Assembly (NCBI GenBank): GCA_003254905.1
Contig: QANU01048949.1
Span: 348,724-412,723 of the forward strand
Origin: Nissolia schottii
Lineage: Eukaryota > Streptophyta > Magnoliopsida > Fabales > Fabaceae
DNA length: 64,000 bases
Direction: 5' to 3'
The translations under genes and the position numbers were made by a program. This document shows positions 43,633-56,035 of this stretch, piece after piece. Numbering within the stretch: position 1 is the stretch's first letter; the number at the start of each line of letters is the position of its first letter. The notes under the pieces are model-generated. The model had not been told where the DNA came from. It worked only from the letters and a program-made list of their open reading frames with translations, and made no database searches.

Positions 43633-46600
43633 ATGGGTTTTGAAGGAGAGAATATGAGTAGTGGGCTTTGTCCAATGACGATGATGCCTTTACTGACTAC
43701 TTCTCGTCGTCATCATAATGAGAGTAGTCATAATCCGATAATAATAATATTAAATGGGAATCCTACCAATAATCTTATTAATAATGACAGTAATTATCCT
43801 AATGCAGACACACACAGTACTAATGTCATTCAGCTTCCCATGCTTCCTCCTTGCACTAGTGCCACTACTAATACTAACAATTATGACCACCACAACAACA
43901 AGAGCACCTCCTTTCTCCTTCTCCACAATAGCAACAGCACGAGTACAGGGCTAGGGTATTACATGGAGATAGGCCCCAACCTCCTCAACAACAACAACAA
44001 CGATGGAAGCTCTTCTTCTAGCGGTGTGAAGGCCAAGATCATGGCCCATCCTCACTATCACCGTCTCTTGTCAGCCTACGTCAACTGTCAAAAGGTGAGA
44101 GAGAGAGAGAGAGGGAGAAATTATAACAAATTTGTCTTTGACACCCTATCCATCCAGTGAATGAAAACGATGCTTGTTAAATTTTAAGTTTACCTTTTAT
44201 TTGGCAACAGGTTCGGATCTGAGTAGTTGAGTATTATTATTATTATTATTAGTAGTAGTAGCATATCGTAACCTACTAAGGAATGATGATGAGGACGGTT
44301 GTATTCAAATAAAATACACATGTATATATGCGTCATGTCAGCGAGATTATATTTACTCAAGGTCTGTGGTATGTGGACCTAGCAGGTAGGGGCACCGGCA
44401 GAAGTGGTGGCAAGGTTGGAAGAAGCATGCGCGTCTGCGGTGGGGGGAATTGGATCAGGAGGGTGCAGCGTAGGTGAAGATCCAGCGCTGGATCAGTTCA
44501 TGGAGGCTTACTGCGAGATGCTGATCAAGTACCACCAGGAACTCTCCAAACCCTTCAACGATGCCATGCTCTTCCTTCACCGCATCGACTCCCAGTTCAA
44601 ATCCCTCACCGTCTCTCCTTCTTCCCACTTTGGTATTCTTTTTCTTTTACCTTTTTATTTCAGCTTTAGGTTATCCTACCTTACCTTGATATAGTCATTT
44701 TATTTTCTTTGGTAAAAGTGTAAAAGTGGTTGGTTCCAACTACTGTTGGCTTGGCTACCATGGCTACATACATATGTTCTCGGTATTAGGGCGTTGAGTG
44801 AACCTTATTTTGGCATCTTTGAAATTCTTCACTTCCTGCTTGTTCTGATATTGACAAAATATTCAGCTCTTTTTTTCTTTTGGGGGGTGGGGGTGGGGGA
44901 AATACAAGCCTTTACCAAATAACTTTTCTGCGTGTTTCCCAATTTGATGTTCACTGTGATGCTCAGGTGTTGCTTTCTTTTTTGCATCTTGATATAATGA
45001 AATATTCAGCTTCAAATGAATAAAAAAAAACTGGCAGCTGAGATGTCAATTTAGGTCTTGTAATGAACCTAGCTAGGGTTTCTTCAAGCTGGCGCTGCCG
45101 AGTCTTGAAATGAGTCACTATTTGGGAATTTTATTAGGTTGCATAATACTAAATGCAGTCGCACACCAGTGGTGGCAAAGAAGCCTTTTTGGGGCAAGTG
45201 CAAGAATTATTCGGAAAATAAACCATGAAAACCGGAAATAGTATATGGATTAATTTGGAAAATACTATTAATAAAAGGTCTCAAAGGTGTCTGCTTTTAT
45301 TTTACACGGGTGTTAATTAAATGATTAAAAGGTCTCAAAGCTAGGAAAATTTTCTACTACCTTGTAAAATTTTCTCTATTACTTTCTCCATCTATTAGAC
45401 TATATCTCTTCCACTACTTTCGTTAGACACGGATATACTAAGAAAAACAATAATTAATTTTGTTTAGATTTAGAAAGTAGACAATTATTTAAAATAGACA
45501 AATCAAAATAGAAAGGTGAACAATTATTCAATAATGGATCGAGTAGTAAGTTACCGGACCTTGTGACTAATTGAGTCATACTACTTTATTCTAGGCAGCA
45601 GCAACCACCCTTCATTGTTTGTTATAAATTCTAGCAATAAAGTTTGGCATTGTAGCATTACTCTACTAGTAGTTTTATGGACGAGCAAGTTCTTTCACTG
45701 CTTTTCACCAAAATTTACATGAGCACAGCTGGTCAATATCATTTTGTTACATGGATTAGCTGAATTTGTTCAACTAACTTATTTTATATTTGATAATTTC
45801 GTAATTCTTAGGTGGATACTGGTCCCATAAGTACAGCTTACACTCATCCTGCTCACGTTAATTTGTATTATAGTGCATTCTATTATTACGGAACTAGTGT
45901 ATCTTAGCGTTTTGTCATTATTCTGCATCTTGTTGTGTCTGTAGGTGCAGATGCATATTGCAATGTGCTTACTAGAATTGTGTTGAACATAATGTTATGG
46001 CACTACACATTTGCCTGTCTATAACTGGAAACGGATAGCCACTGTCTTATCCTGATGTAAATGGTTCTAATTGCTTATTGAAATCTATAATTGAATTTGA
46101 CTTTTGGCAACCATCAATCTGAGTCAAACTTTGCTGCTAGTGTGTTGTTACTAATGACTATGATGACAAAAAGGTATGAAGCTTATCGCTTGCTGCCTTG
46201 GATATAAACATAACCAAGCTTTAGTGAATCAATATTCTCAAACTTCCAATATGTATGGACCAAAATTAGTTGTGTTTTTCCATTAATTGATATAATATTA
46301 GTACACAACATTGTATTGTAGGAGATAAAACCAATAACTTAAATAGTAGAGCTGATATTCTTGTTCTTTGTCCCCCAGTTATTCACTAGTCCATCCAAAG
46401 TCATTTCGATTATGGAATAAGTCTTTGCATGTATTGTGCAATGTGTATCTTGCCCTTGGATTTTAACAGAATTGCTTCTCAATAAAGTGGAATATATTAG
46501 ATCGTGAGTATCGGATTGAAATCCTCTCTCCAATTTTCTTGTACTATTTCATGTCCACTCAATGATTATATGACACGTGTATAGTTATGACATCATCCAT

Positions 46601-48590
46601 GGATTTTTTTTTTTATAAATAACTAATTTAAAATCACCGATGATAATTACACATGGCAGATTTTTATTGGTGGTACAGGATTCTAGATTATTTAGCAATA
46701 GTTTGTCATTAATGGAATTGAATTGGGCTAAAATATAGTTCACCTCTTCAACTTTAATCTGTGTGCTTTTCATCTCTTGAAGTTTTAGAATGTGTAATTT
46801 GCTACTTAAATTTTTCTGGTGTAGCTTAAAATCCCCCTTCACTTTAAATTTTATCTAAATCATTCACTCTGGTACTCTTTTAATCCCTAAATTTAGAAGT
46901 TGGCATTTTTTTTTCCTTTCTTAATTTTGCACAAACTGGTTCTAGTAAGCAATTTCAATTGCTGTGGTTGTTCAAAGGTGATTGAAGTGAAGGCCATGCA
47001 TGAGCTCTTTAGTTTAAAGTTGCAATAGTGAGATTCACATGAGGATCCAATAAGTATTTCTGGGAGAAGATACTCTACTAATAACATTTTAGTGGGTCTT
47101 TTTTAGAATCTCTAGGGCATAATGCACGAGTTTATAGTTGAAAAAGAGAAGGGGGGGTGGGATTTCATATTTTAGCCTTCAAATTGTTTTTTATTGTTAT
47201 TGTTAATTATTTGTTTCTTGCTGGTTTTAATTATTGTTGAAATTCTTCCATGAGAAATGGCAAAGCCTTTTTCAACTGCTATGATCCCTTCAAGAACATA
47301 CACTTCATTAAGACTGATATATGTGAGGTATTATCTTTGAATAACCAGTAACTGAATTCTAGAGCCTATGTCTCTTGTGTGTTTAATATGGTTGTCAAAT
47401 CTGCATTATTCAAGGATCAATGTTAATGCATTAATCAAGTAGCCTTACATATGATATTATTAATTGGTGAAGTAGACTTTCACGGATTCACATTTGAAGA
47501 GCATGTTTCCCTTTTATCGTTTTGTCGGGAATAAGGTTCTATATGAACACCTAAGTCATTCGTATGCAACAGTTTAAATTTTCACTTACTGTTTCCTATT
47601 AATTACATGTAGTTATCCTTTGTCTAATTATACAGTCCAGCACAATCAATAAACGGGAATTTCAGGTTTTGGTTTGGTGTATATGCAGTTAGCATATACT
47701 CCATATCATTGTTTCAATAATTTGAAGTATATAGTGATGGCATTTGGCTCTTAATTTTTAATGCATGAGATATCAATTAATGGTGATGAAATCTAGTGCT
47801 TAATGTAACTGAGTCGTGATTGTCAGCCGATAACGATGCTACCGAGAGGAATGGATCACCTGAAGATGATGTTGATCTACACAACAATATGATCGATCCG
47901 CAGGCAGAGGACCGGGAACTGAAGGGTCAGCTGTTGCGCAAGTACAGCGGATACCTAGGCAGCCTGAAGCAGGAATTCATGAAGAAGAGGAAGAAAGGAA
48001 AGCTGCCTAAAGAAGCAAGGCAACAGTTACTTGAATGGTGGAGCAGACATTACAAATGGCCTTACCCTTCTGTATGTTCATTAATTGCTTTTATAACATT
48101 TTCCCTTTCCCAATATTTTTGGCTAGTACTCTCTCCGCGTCACTTTCACTTCACATCCATTCAGAAATTAATGTATCTCAGTCTAGATACATTAATTTTT
48201 TATTGTATTCAAAAAAGTGAAAGTGATAGATAAAATAGTTGGAAGGACGGAGGCAATACTATTATATAAAGTGGTTAGTTATTAAGGCCGGAGGCACTTT
48301 CACTTCTTTGGCACAATAAGAAACAAAACAAACATTACAGCTTTTGTGGCAAACACATTTTAAGGCATTTTATGTATTAACAGGAATCACAGAAATTGGC
48401 TCTTGCGGAATCAACAGGATTGGATCAGAAACAGATTAACAATTGGTTCATTAATCAAAGGAAAAGGCACTGGAAGCCTTCAGAAGACATGCAATTTGTG
48501 GTGATGGATCCAACACATCCACATTATTACATGGACAATGTTATGGGGGGCAACCCCTTTCCCATGGATCTCTCCCACACTATGCTCTGA
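43633..48590 (+). CDS. STM: Class I KNOX homeodomain protein, SHOOT MERISTEMLESS type
   Basis: Nuclear TALE homeodomain factor that keeps shoot meristem cells undifferentiated. Exons 43633-44094, 44386-44632, 47827-48071, 48384-48590; 1161 nt, 386 aa. The ATG at 43633 has G at -3 and +4; the GTG just before it is not a start. Domains: Asn/Ser-rich N-terminus ([13 protein letters not shown]), KNOX1 ([19 protein letters not shown] to about residue 175), KNOX2 ([11 protein letters not shown] to QFKSLT), ELK (about 267-288) and homeodomain (about 289-351) with the PYP TALE insertion and [12 protein letters not shown] recognition helix. An intron splits the homeodomain just after the PYPS codons. 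The C-terminus (NPFPMDLS...) is the STM signature, and the protein closely recalls soybean SBH1. Intron 2 is long (3.2 kb), as usual for KNOX genes. Intron 3 carries a small MITE. Confidence 0.95.
45380..45549. mobile_element. Possible old Stowaway-like MITE in KNOX intron 2
   Basis: Left TTACTTTCTCCATCTATTA and, read in reverse, right TTACTACTCGATCCATTA resemble degenerate Stowaway ends (CTCCCTCCGT type). The size, about 170 bp, and the AT-rich core fit. The match is loose. Confidence 0.35.
48129..48256. mobile_element. Stowaway-like MITE in KNOX intron 3
   Basis: A 128-bp foldback element flanked by TA (48127-48128 and 48257-48258). Left end CTCTCTCCG, right end in reverse TTGCCTCCGTCC, like the Stowaway (Tc1/mariner) CTCCCTCCGTCC end. 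Inside are two nested perfect arm pairs: TCACTTTCACT (48140) with AGTGAAAGTGA (48216), and AAATTAATGTATCT (48165) with AGATACATTAATTT (48185). It is noncoding and wholly intronic. Confidence 0.72.
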
Positions 48591-50743
48591 AATTTATAAT
48601 TTGGTGCTTAATTATTGGTAGCTGACACATAAAACGTATTTTCTTAAAAGTGCCAAGGCATTCATATATAAGCTCGTTTGTCACTTAAAACCATATAATT
48701 GTAATGTATTAATATGCATGTAAAGAACAAATCATCTTATGTAATCCCAGATTGCTATGAAATGTAAGAGCACCAAGGTGTTATATATATACTATAGTTT
48801 AGTCGGTTCATAGGATAATTTAACAGTTTAATGGAATCGTTGAATTATTAAGCTTATGATCTATTTACTAGAGTATGTTCTGTGTTGGCAATGGCATTCA
48901 GGATTTTAGCAGCTGCCGGATTTTCATTTAAAAAATTGAAACTCGTAACCTTGGAAGAGACGATGGTTTTTAATTTCTATTATTATTAATTTTATTTGCA
49001 AGGTAATAGCCATCTCAAGAGCTTTATTTAAGATGCATTTATCTCTAAAACGACAAACGAAACTCACTGGGCAGTAAAGTTCCTTTGAGTTTCAATCAAA
49101 ATCAAAAGTGTTATTGTTCCATTAGTTATATATTTTCCTGAAACTTGCTTCGGGCTGTGTAGCAGCACTCTTTATATGTTTATGGTAGAATTTTGCTGTT
49201 TTTGGTGATTAGTACAGAGACTAGAGGAAGTTCCCTTCCTTCTAAGTAAGGGAAAAACCCATTAATCTTGGGTTACATGTTCGTGAAATTAAGTGACTGC
49301 GGTAAAAGGGATGGGAATATATTAATTTCCAAAAACCTCACTAATCAAAGGAAAATATAGGCTTATCCGGACGAAATTGTGTTTTCCACAACTTCATTGG
49401 TAATTCAACCCATAAGGTCCAAATAAAAGTTAAGCCCATTTAAAGTTCAAACTAGATCATTTTTGTACCCCTCTCTAACACCAACATTAGGTCAGTCAGA
49501 GTCTAGATCGCCTTACTGTTGTCACGTTGTGTCTATAATCATTAAGAATTAAAATTGATTTGATTTGAATTTAAACTAATCAAATTAATTTGAAATTTAA
49601 TTTTTATGAATCAAATTTATTAAAATAATAAGAAAATATTTTAGAATTATTTTTTCTTGTTTGAAACACGTTAAAAAAAAGGGAATTGGATTGACTTTAT
49701 GTATTTTTTGATAGACAAAGTGATTTTGTTTTAATAATTTTACTTTTTACCTTTTATGAGAAAGGCTAATGACTAAAATAAACAAGTTGATTCTTTTTTT
49801 TTATAACTTAAATATGCATGATGTAAAAATATTTATATGTTGTATAAATTATGATAAATATTTTTTTTTAAAAAAAGCTTAATAACTCAACATTTATTAG
49901 TTTAATATTAACCAACTAACTAAATATCCAACAAAAGTTATCAACTTTATAGATTTTGAGGGAAAAATAAGTGTAAATTTAAAATCATAAATTCGTAAAG
50001 TTGTTATCAATTTATAGAGTTTACTTAAACTTTTATATGGAAGTTATCTCCTTTTTATGTGGTAGGATCATAAATTTATAAAAGTTTATTAGCTAACTTG
50101 AGAATTTAACTATGGTAATATAAATAAATATTGTAGAGCTTTAATGAGTATGGATAATTTTGTCCACTTAATATATTTTGCAGCATAGTCAAAATTATTT
50201 ATTTATTTTTAATTTGTGTATTAACTCTACTTGAGAATCACTTAAAAATAGATAAATGACCCGTTTGAATTTACTTAAAATAATAGCACTTCAAAAAAGG
50301 TAAAATATTTTTTTTTAAAAAGTTAACAATACTCAACTTCCAAACAAATAATAAGGTGAATTTATTTTTTCATTTTAGAAAGGACAGAAAACCAAAAAAT
50401 TATTACTATCCAAGTAACCATATTTGACCCAAAAATAATTACATTAATTCTTCTCAATATTGGACCAACTAATTAATTCACAAAAGTCTCCTCTTTTTTA
50501 CATAACTACGGTTTTGATTGTGCTTGTTTGCAGGGAGGACTTGCATGTTTGGCGTGAGATGACATGCGTTTGTTGACGCAATTGACATAATATGTATAAA
50601 ATATATAATTTTTTAAATACTCTTAACAACCAAACTTGTATGGAAGATGGTAACGCTTGCACTAAGACATGCTTATTTTGCATAGAATGGAAAATTGGAA
50701 TATTTGTTCACATGCTATACGTGGGGTTATCCCTGCTTGCATC
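48591..50743. other. Intergenic region, KNOX to subtilase
   Basis: The KNOX 3' UTR at the left, then AT-rich DNA with no gene seen on either strand, then the subtilase promoter at the right. Confidence 0.5.
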
Positions 50744-50753
50744 ATTATATAAG
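50744..50753 (+). promoter_or_regulatory. TATA box of the subtilase gene
   Basis: ATTATATAAG lies 63-72 bases before the start codon at 50816, which would give a leader of roughly 30-40 nt. The sequence between has no other ATG. Confidence 0.55.
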
Positions 50754-50815
50754 AATCACCATCAACTCAAACCGAAAGTTCAAACAAATCCCGGTGATCT
50801 CTTTCTCACAACACA

Positions 50816-53800
50816 ATGGCCAAAAGGACTAGTGTTGCTACCATAGCTTTACCATCACTAAGTATTTTCATTTCCATCTTCTTGGTTTCCATTTTTTGTT
50901 ATCAAGAAGAGAGATCATCAATATACTTGGTCCTATTGGAAGGAGATGGTGTTGCTTTCCATAAAGGTTCATGGAGCGAAGATTCGGCAAGAATTGACCC
51001 TAAGAGGTTATAAAATAGAATGCTTTGTTTACTGTCCATATATGATATGTAGTTCAATTATGTCATCCCACCTCCTCACAACATCACAATCTATTATCAC
51101 ATCTATACACTAAAAATGATATTCATTTGCATATTTATTTTCGATCTTGTGAAAGAAGTTATTATTTGAAAACATCAATGAAAATGGTCAATTTCTTCTC
51201 CTCTAAATTATTAGTCACTAACAATTCGTATAAGCAAGTAAATAAAAAAAAAGTCACCAAGTAGGTTTCCTTTCTCACGCGTTTGCATCACTTTTTTTCA
51301 CCATTTTGAATGAAATTCTTTTCTGCTCCTTGATTTCAAATGAGATAGAATGTGCATGGATTATATTGTTTTTATATTATGAAATTGGATTTTAGATTTG
51401 GGAGTGGGCTAAGAAGTGCCCATTTTTATTTTCAGAAGAACATATAGAATTAGAATATTATTCTACAAATCAATTACCCCCACTTTGACCAACTCAAAAA
51501 AATTTCAGAGAGATGAATTCCCTTGTTAAGGAAAAAAAGAAGAAGATATTTTCGTAATTTCAAACTTAAAGTACTTTAAGAATTGTAAATGTTAGCTAGA
51601 ATTACAGTTAACATTCTAATTTTCTACCAAATTTAAACATAAAATTTTAAATTTTAAATCAATAACAAATCTTACCACAGTTGTTATTCTAAAATCTAAA
51701 ACGGACCGCAATTGTAAATTATTTTAAGAGTTTTGCTACTCGTACACCAAAAACCATACACCATACATACACCTGGTATTTATATACATAAAGTTTGTAT
51801 TTTAACTTATGTAATGTTTGTGCACTTAATTAAGTATAGTTGAAATTATCATTTACAAGTTTGTAATGTTTGTGCACTTGTGAGAATAAAGTTTGTGCAT
51901 TATTAATGATGTATGTATGAGTGTATAAAATTGAGTGTACATGTAATATTTTTGTTATTTTAAACACAAAATAAATCTTTTTTTTTTGTTTTGCATGGTT
52001 TATTAGTGAAGGCGCCAAAGCACATGCAAGGCAGTTGTTGGCATCTCACGACCAGCTTCTCCAAAGCGCTCTACACAACGGAAGCTACATAAAACTGCAC
52101 TCTTTCAGACACCTTTTCAGTGCCTTCTCTCTCCACACCACCCCTTCCCAGGTATGGTCCTCCCATGCATATCTATGCTCTCTTGCACTCAAACATGACC
52201 TAGCTAAACCGCCCGCAGACTACTTTAATTTGTTGTAATATCATCATCAATTGATTTTATATTTGACACCGCTTTAGGCAAGAAGGCTGAGAGGTGCCCC
52301 TGGAGTGAAGTTGGTGGAGAGAGACAGAGGGGCGAAGATGATGACCACGTACACTCCCGACTTCCTGAGTTTACCGAAAGGAATATGGACGGAGGATGGA
52401 GGAGACTGCAACGCCGGCGACGGAGTTGTCATCGGTTTTGTGGATAGCGGCATCAACCCCAACCATCCAAGCTTCGCTTACGACCCCTTGCACCCCTTCA
52501 CCTCCAACATCTCCCACTTTTCCGGTGCCTGCGAGTCGGGTCCCCTCTTCCCTGCCAGTTGTTGCAACGGGAAGATAGTGTCCGCAAGGTACTTCTACGC
52601 TGGTGCTGAAGCCGTTGCTACCCTCAATCCTTCCTTGGATTTCCTTTCTCCCTTTGATGCTGATGGACATGGCAGGTATTGTTACACAATGAATGAATGA
52701 ATGAATGACAGACATCTCAGTCATTATTTTGGGAGCATCCATTTAAATGCCGTGTACACTATCTCGTGTGTAATTAATTAATTAATTACATGTGCCTTGT
52801 TGGTTGTGAATATTTGGTTTCAGTCATGTGGCATCTACTGCTGCTGGAAATGCTGGTGTTCCCGTTGTTGTGAATGGTTTTCTCTATGGCCGAGCCAGTG
52901 GGATGGCGCCTCGGGCAAGGTGAGATTTCTCATGCTTATTTTTGGTTAAGTGGTTCCTTTAATTTGGATATTTACTTAGTATGTGTGAATCAGTTATATT
53001 AAAATGAGAAATTATTGTGTTTGGTCACTTCTTTTCTATGCTGCTTACATAAATCCTATGCATTATGGTAGGTCCTTGATTTGGGAACTTCCACTGCAAG
53101 GATTAAAATGTAGAGAATTTACATCACAAAATGAAATGTGTGGCCATGAATGAGTGTTGCAATTGCTGTCTTTTGCAGGATTGCTGTTTATAAGGCTATC
53201 TATCCATCTGTGGGAACCATTGCAGATGTTATTGCAGCTATCGATAAGGTAAGTCATGATTTCTCGCCCATATTGGAAGTTTGGAACATAGTTCAGCCTT
53301 AGGCTATATATGTTGAGGGAAAGCTAGATTAGCTGCTAAACCTTCATAGCCTTTGTTTGATTTCCTCAGGCTGTGGTGGATGGGGTGGATATCTTAACAC
53401 TCTCTGTTGGACCACATGACCCACCAGCGGACACATTAACCTTCTTGAGCATGTTCGATATCGCCTTGTTATATGCACGGAGAGCAGGAGTTTTAGTGGT
53501 GCAGGCAGCAGGGAACAAGGGTCCATCACCTTCAACTGTAATTTCTTACAGTCCCTGGACAGTCGGAGTTGCCGCTTCCACCACAGACAGAAGGTACCCT
53601 GCTTCTCTTCTCCTTGGAAATGGCCAACTACTAGACGGTATGGGACTATCAGGTAATTCTTGTCGTTAAGATATAAAATCATTCGGTTGTTTCTACTCAG
53701 TAACTTATGCTCTCTTGGTATGGTATCATAGCTTATGTCGTATGTTTAGCTCTCCAAATGAGCATGGTCATAGTGTTTGAACCTCTTTTACCAACAGGGC

Positions 53801-55393
53801 CAAGTTTTGGAGATGGAAGAGTTTTGCATAAGCTTGTGTTAGCTAAGGATGCAGTAAAAATGAATGGAACATTCCCAAGGACTCCGGCGTACCTAGAAGA
53901 ATGCCAACATCCAGAAGCTCTGGACCAAAACATAGTGTTTGCAAGTGTCATTATCTGCACCTTCTCATCCGGCTTCAATAACGGAACCTCCACTCTCGCT
54001 GCCATTGTTGACACAGCAAAGGCTCTAGGACTCTCCGGTTTCATTCTAGCTGCAAACCCAAGCTTTGGCGATTATATAGCGGAGCCAATTCCTTTTGCTG
54101 TTCCTGGCATCATGATCCCTCGTGTAGCTGATGTTGAGGTGCAAAACAGAACTAATCAGTCATCATTATGTGTATCACCTGAAACCGTGCCATCAGATGA
54201 ATAAACTTTTGCCTGCTTCTAAGTGCAGGTTATGTCAAGGTATTATGAACAACAAACCAAGAGGGATGAGAGAGGATCTGCCAAAGAATTTGGTGCCTTG
54301 GCAGCTTTAGGGGAAGGAAGGGTTGCCTCTTTCACGGGGCGATCACCGGTAGTCAGTAGATTCTCTTCAAGGGGTCCAGATATCATTGACATGAAAAGGA
54401 ACCTTGCTGATGTGCTTAAACCTGATGTTCTTGCTCCAGGGCACCAAATTTGGGCAGCCTGGAGCCCCATCAGTGCCTTGGAACCTATGCTCAAAGGTAC
54501 ATTATAATGCTACCCTATAGATTTTGTGTGGAAACAGGACTGAATTATGCCTAACAACAAAAGATAATCCTCTCCTTTCCCCAACTCTTGGAATTTTTAG
54601 TGATAAAGAGGAATTGAATGATGCAGGGCACAGTTTTGCATTGTTATCTGGTACCAGCATGGCCACACCTCATGTGGCCGGGATCACGGCACTTATCAAG
54701 CAATATAATCCATCATGGACTCCATCTATGATAGCATCTGCAATCTCCACAACCAGCACCAAGTTTGACAATCTTGGAGAGCCTATGATGGCAGAAGGCT
54801 TCGAGATTGACAGCTTGCACACCGCCACTCCTTTCGATTTTGGGGCAGGACTCGTCAACCCCAACCGTGCCAACGATCCAGGCTTGGTACTATCATCAGG
54901 TAAGAGTCGCAGACTTGAATTGAATGGTCTTAATATATTGTAACTGTAGCAACATAAATAATATATTGCTCTTAAAACAGAATATGCAGACTACATCAGC
55001 TTCTTGTGCTCTTTGCCCAACATGGACCCGGCTACAATAATTGCTGCCATTGGTGTACCTTGCAATCAAACCTTTGCTCATCCTTATGATCTAAACCTTC
55101 CTTCAGTAACAATATCTGCATTGAAAGGATCAGTTTCAGTGCGAAGAACTGTCACGAATGTAGGGAACAACACAGAGACATATGTAGGCGCTGTTCTACC
55201 ACCAAATGGAACTACAGTCAACCTGTGTCCAACCTGGTTTACCTTAAGTCCACAAGGAACACAAGATCTGGAAATTCAACTAAGTGTCGTCCAACCAGTA
55301 GCAAGTTTCAGCTTTGGTGAAATTGTTTTGACAGGAAACTTGAATCACATTGTAAGAATAACATTGTCAGTTTTACCCGTTTCAGTGCAATGA
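50816..55393 (+). CDS. Subtilisin-like serine protease, SBT2 subfamily
   Basis: Secreted S8 protease. Ten exons: 50816-51006, 52007-52151, 52278-52675, 52824-52919, 53179-53248, 53370-53652, 53798-54138, 54229-54496, 54627-54899, 54981-55393; 2478 nt, 825 aa. An N-terminal hydrophobic signal (about residues 9-28) precedes an I9-type propeptide with YLVLLEG. Catalytic residues are all present: Asp168 in GFVDSG, His246 in GHGSHVAS, Asn349 in QAAGNKG and Ser608 in SGTSMATPHVAG. A PA-type insertion lies between Asn and Ser, and a fibronectin-III-like tail carries RRTVTNVG. The many introns, the length and the FVDSGINPNHPSFAY block place it in SBT2, whose member ALE1 (SBT2.4, about this length) acts in endosperm to build embryo cuticle; ALE1 is my best guess but not proven. 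The frame is intact throughout. Intron 1 holds GTTTGTGCA repeats. Confidence 0.93.
51785..51945. repeat. AAGTTTGTGCA repeat copies in subtilase intron 1
   Basis: AAAGTTTGTAT, AATGTTTGTGCAC (twice) and AAAGTTTGTGCAT occur within 160 bases. The same word is repeated many times at 60325-60755. Confidence 0.6.
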
Positions 55394-56035
55394 AGATCAA
55401 ACTTCAAGTATATCTGGCTTAAGCCAGACGAGAAAGATACCTTATGTAACCATGTTTTGGTTCGTTTAGCTCTTAACATGATTGCACAATAATATTAATG
55501 CCAAAATGCGACTACATATAGCATGACTTCCGAGTTGTTATCCTGTTTATATTTTCTTCTTTAAATTGAACTCTTTCGAGTTACCAAATACAGAAGAAAT
55601 ATGATGGCTTGCTTAGTATAATGCCAGTGTGGAACTGGCTAAGAATTCAAAGGGTGCCAGGGCTACCTGGGCCGGCCATTGATGAATTCACTTTCCAGTG
55701 TATCATTATTCATAACACATCATTGTTAGTGATACAAATTGGGAGAGATTCCAAAAATCAGTTTCAGAACCTCTCCTGGCTAACCTTAGGATAACAGGTT
55801 TTTCAAGCTATCTATTATTGCATTTTTCTGCTTTTAGCAACAAAATCTTCTGAGCATAACCATCATGATAGAAAGGTATAATACAATTGTTATTGTCAGT
55901 GATATCCCATGCAAAGTCATGGTTGAGTCAATGTAGCTATAATAATTGAATGTCAAAAAAAAAACTGACCAGGAATAATGAACAAAAATGTCAGAAATTA
56001 CAATGGGAAATTACAGCCTAGCTAAAACAAATAAA
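55394..56035. other. Convergent 3' ends of subtilase and fucosyltransferase genes
   Basis: The 642 bases between two facing stop codons; it must hold both 3' UTRs. No further gene seen. Confidence 0.6.
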
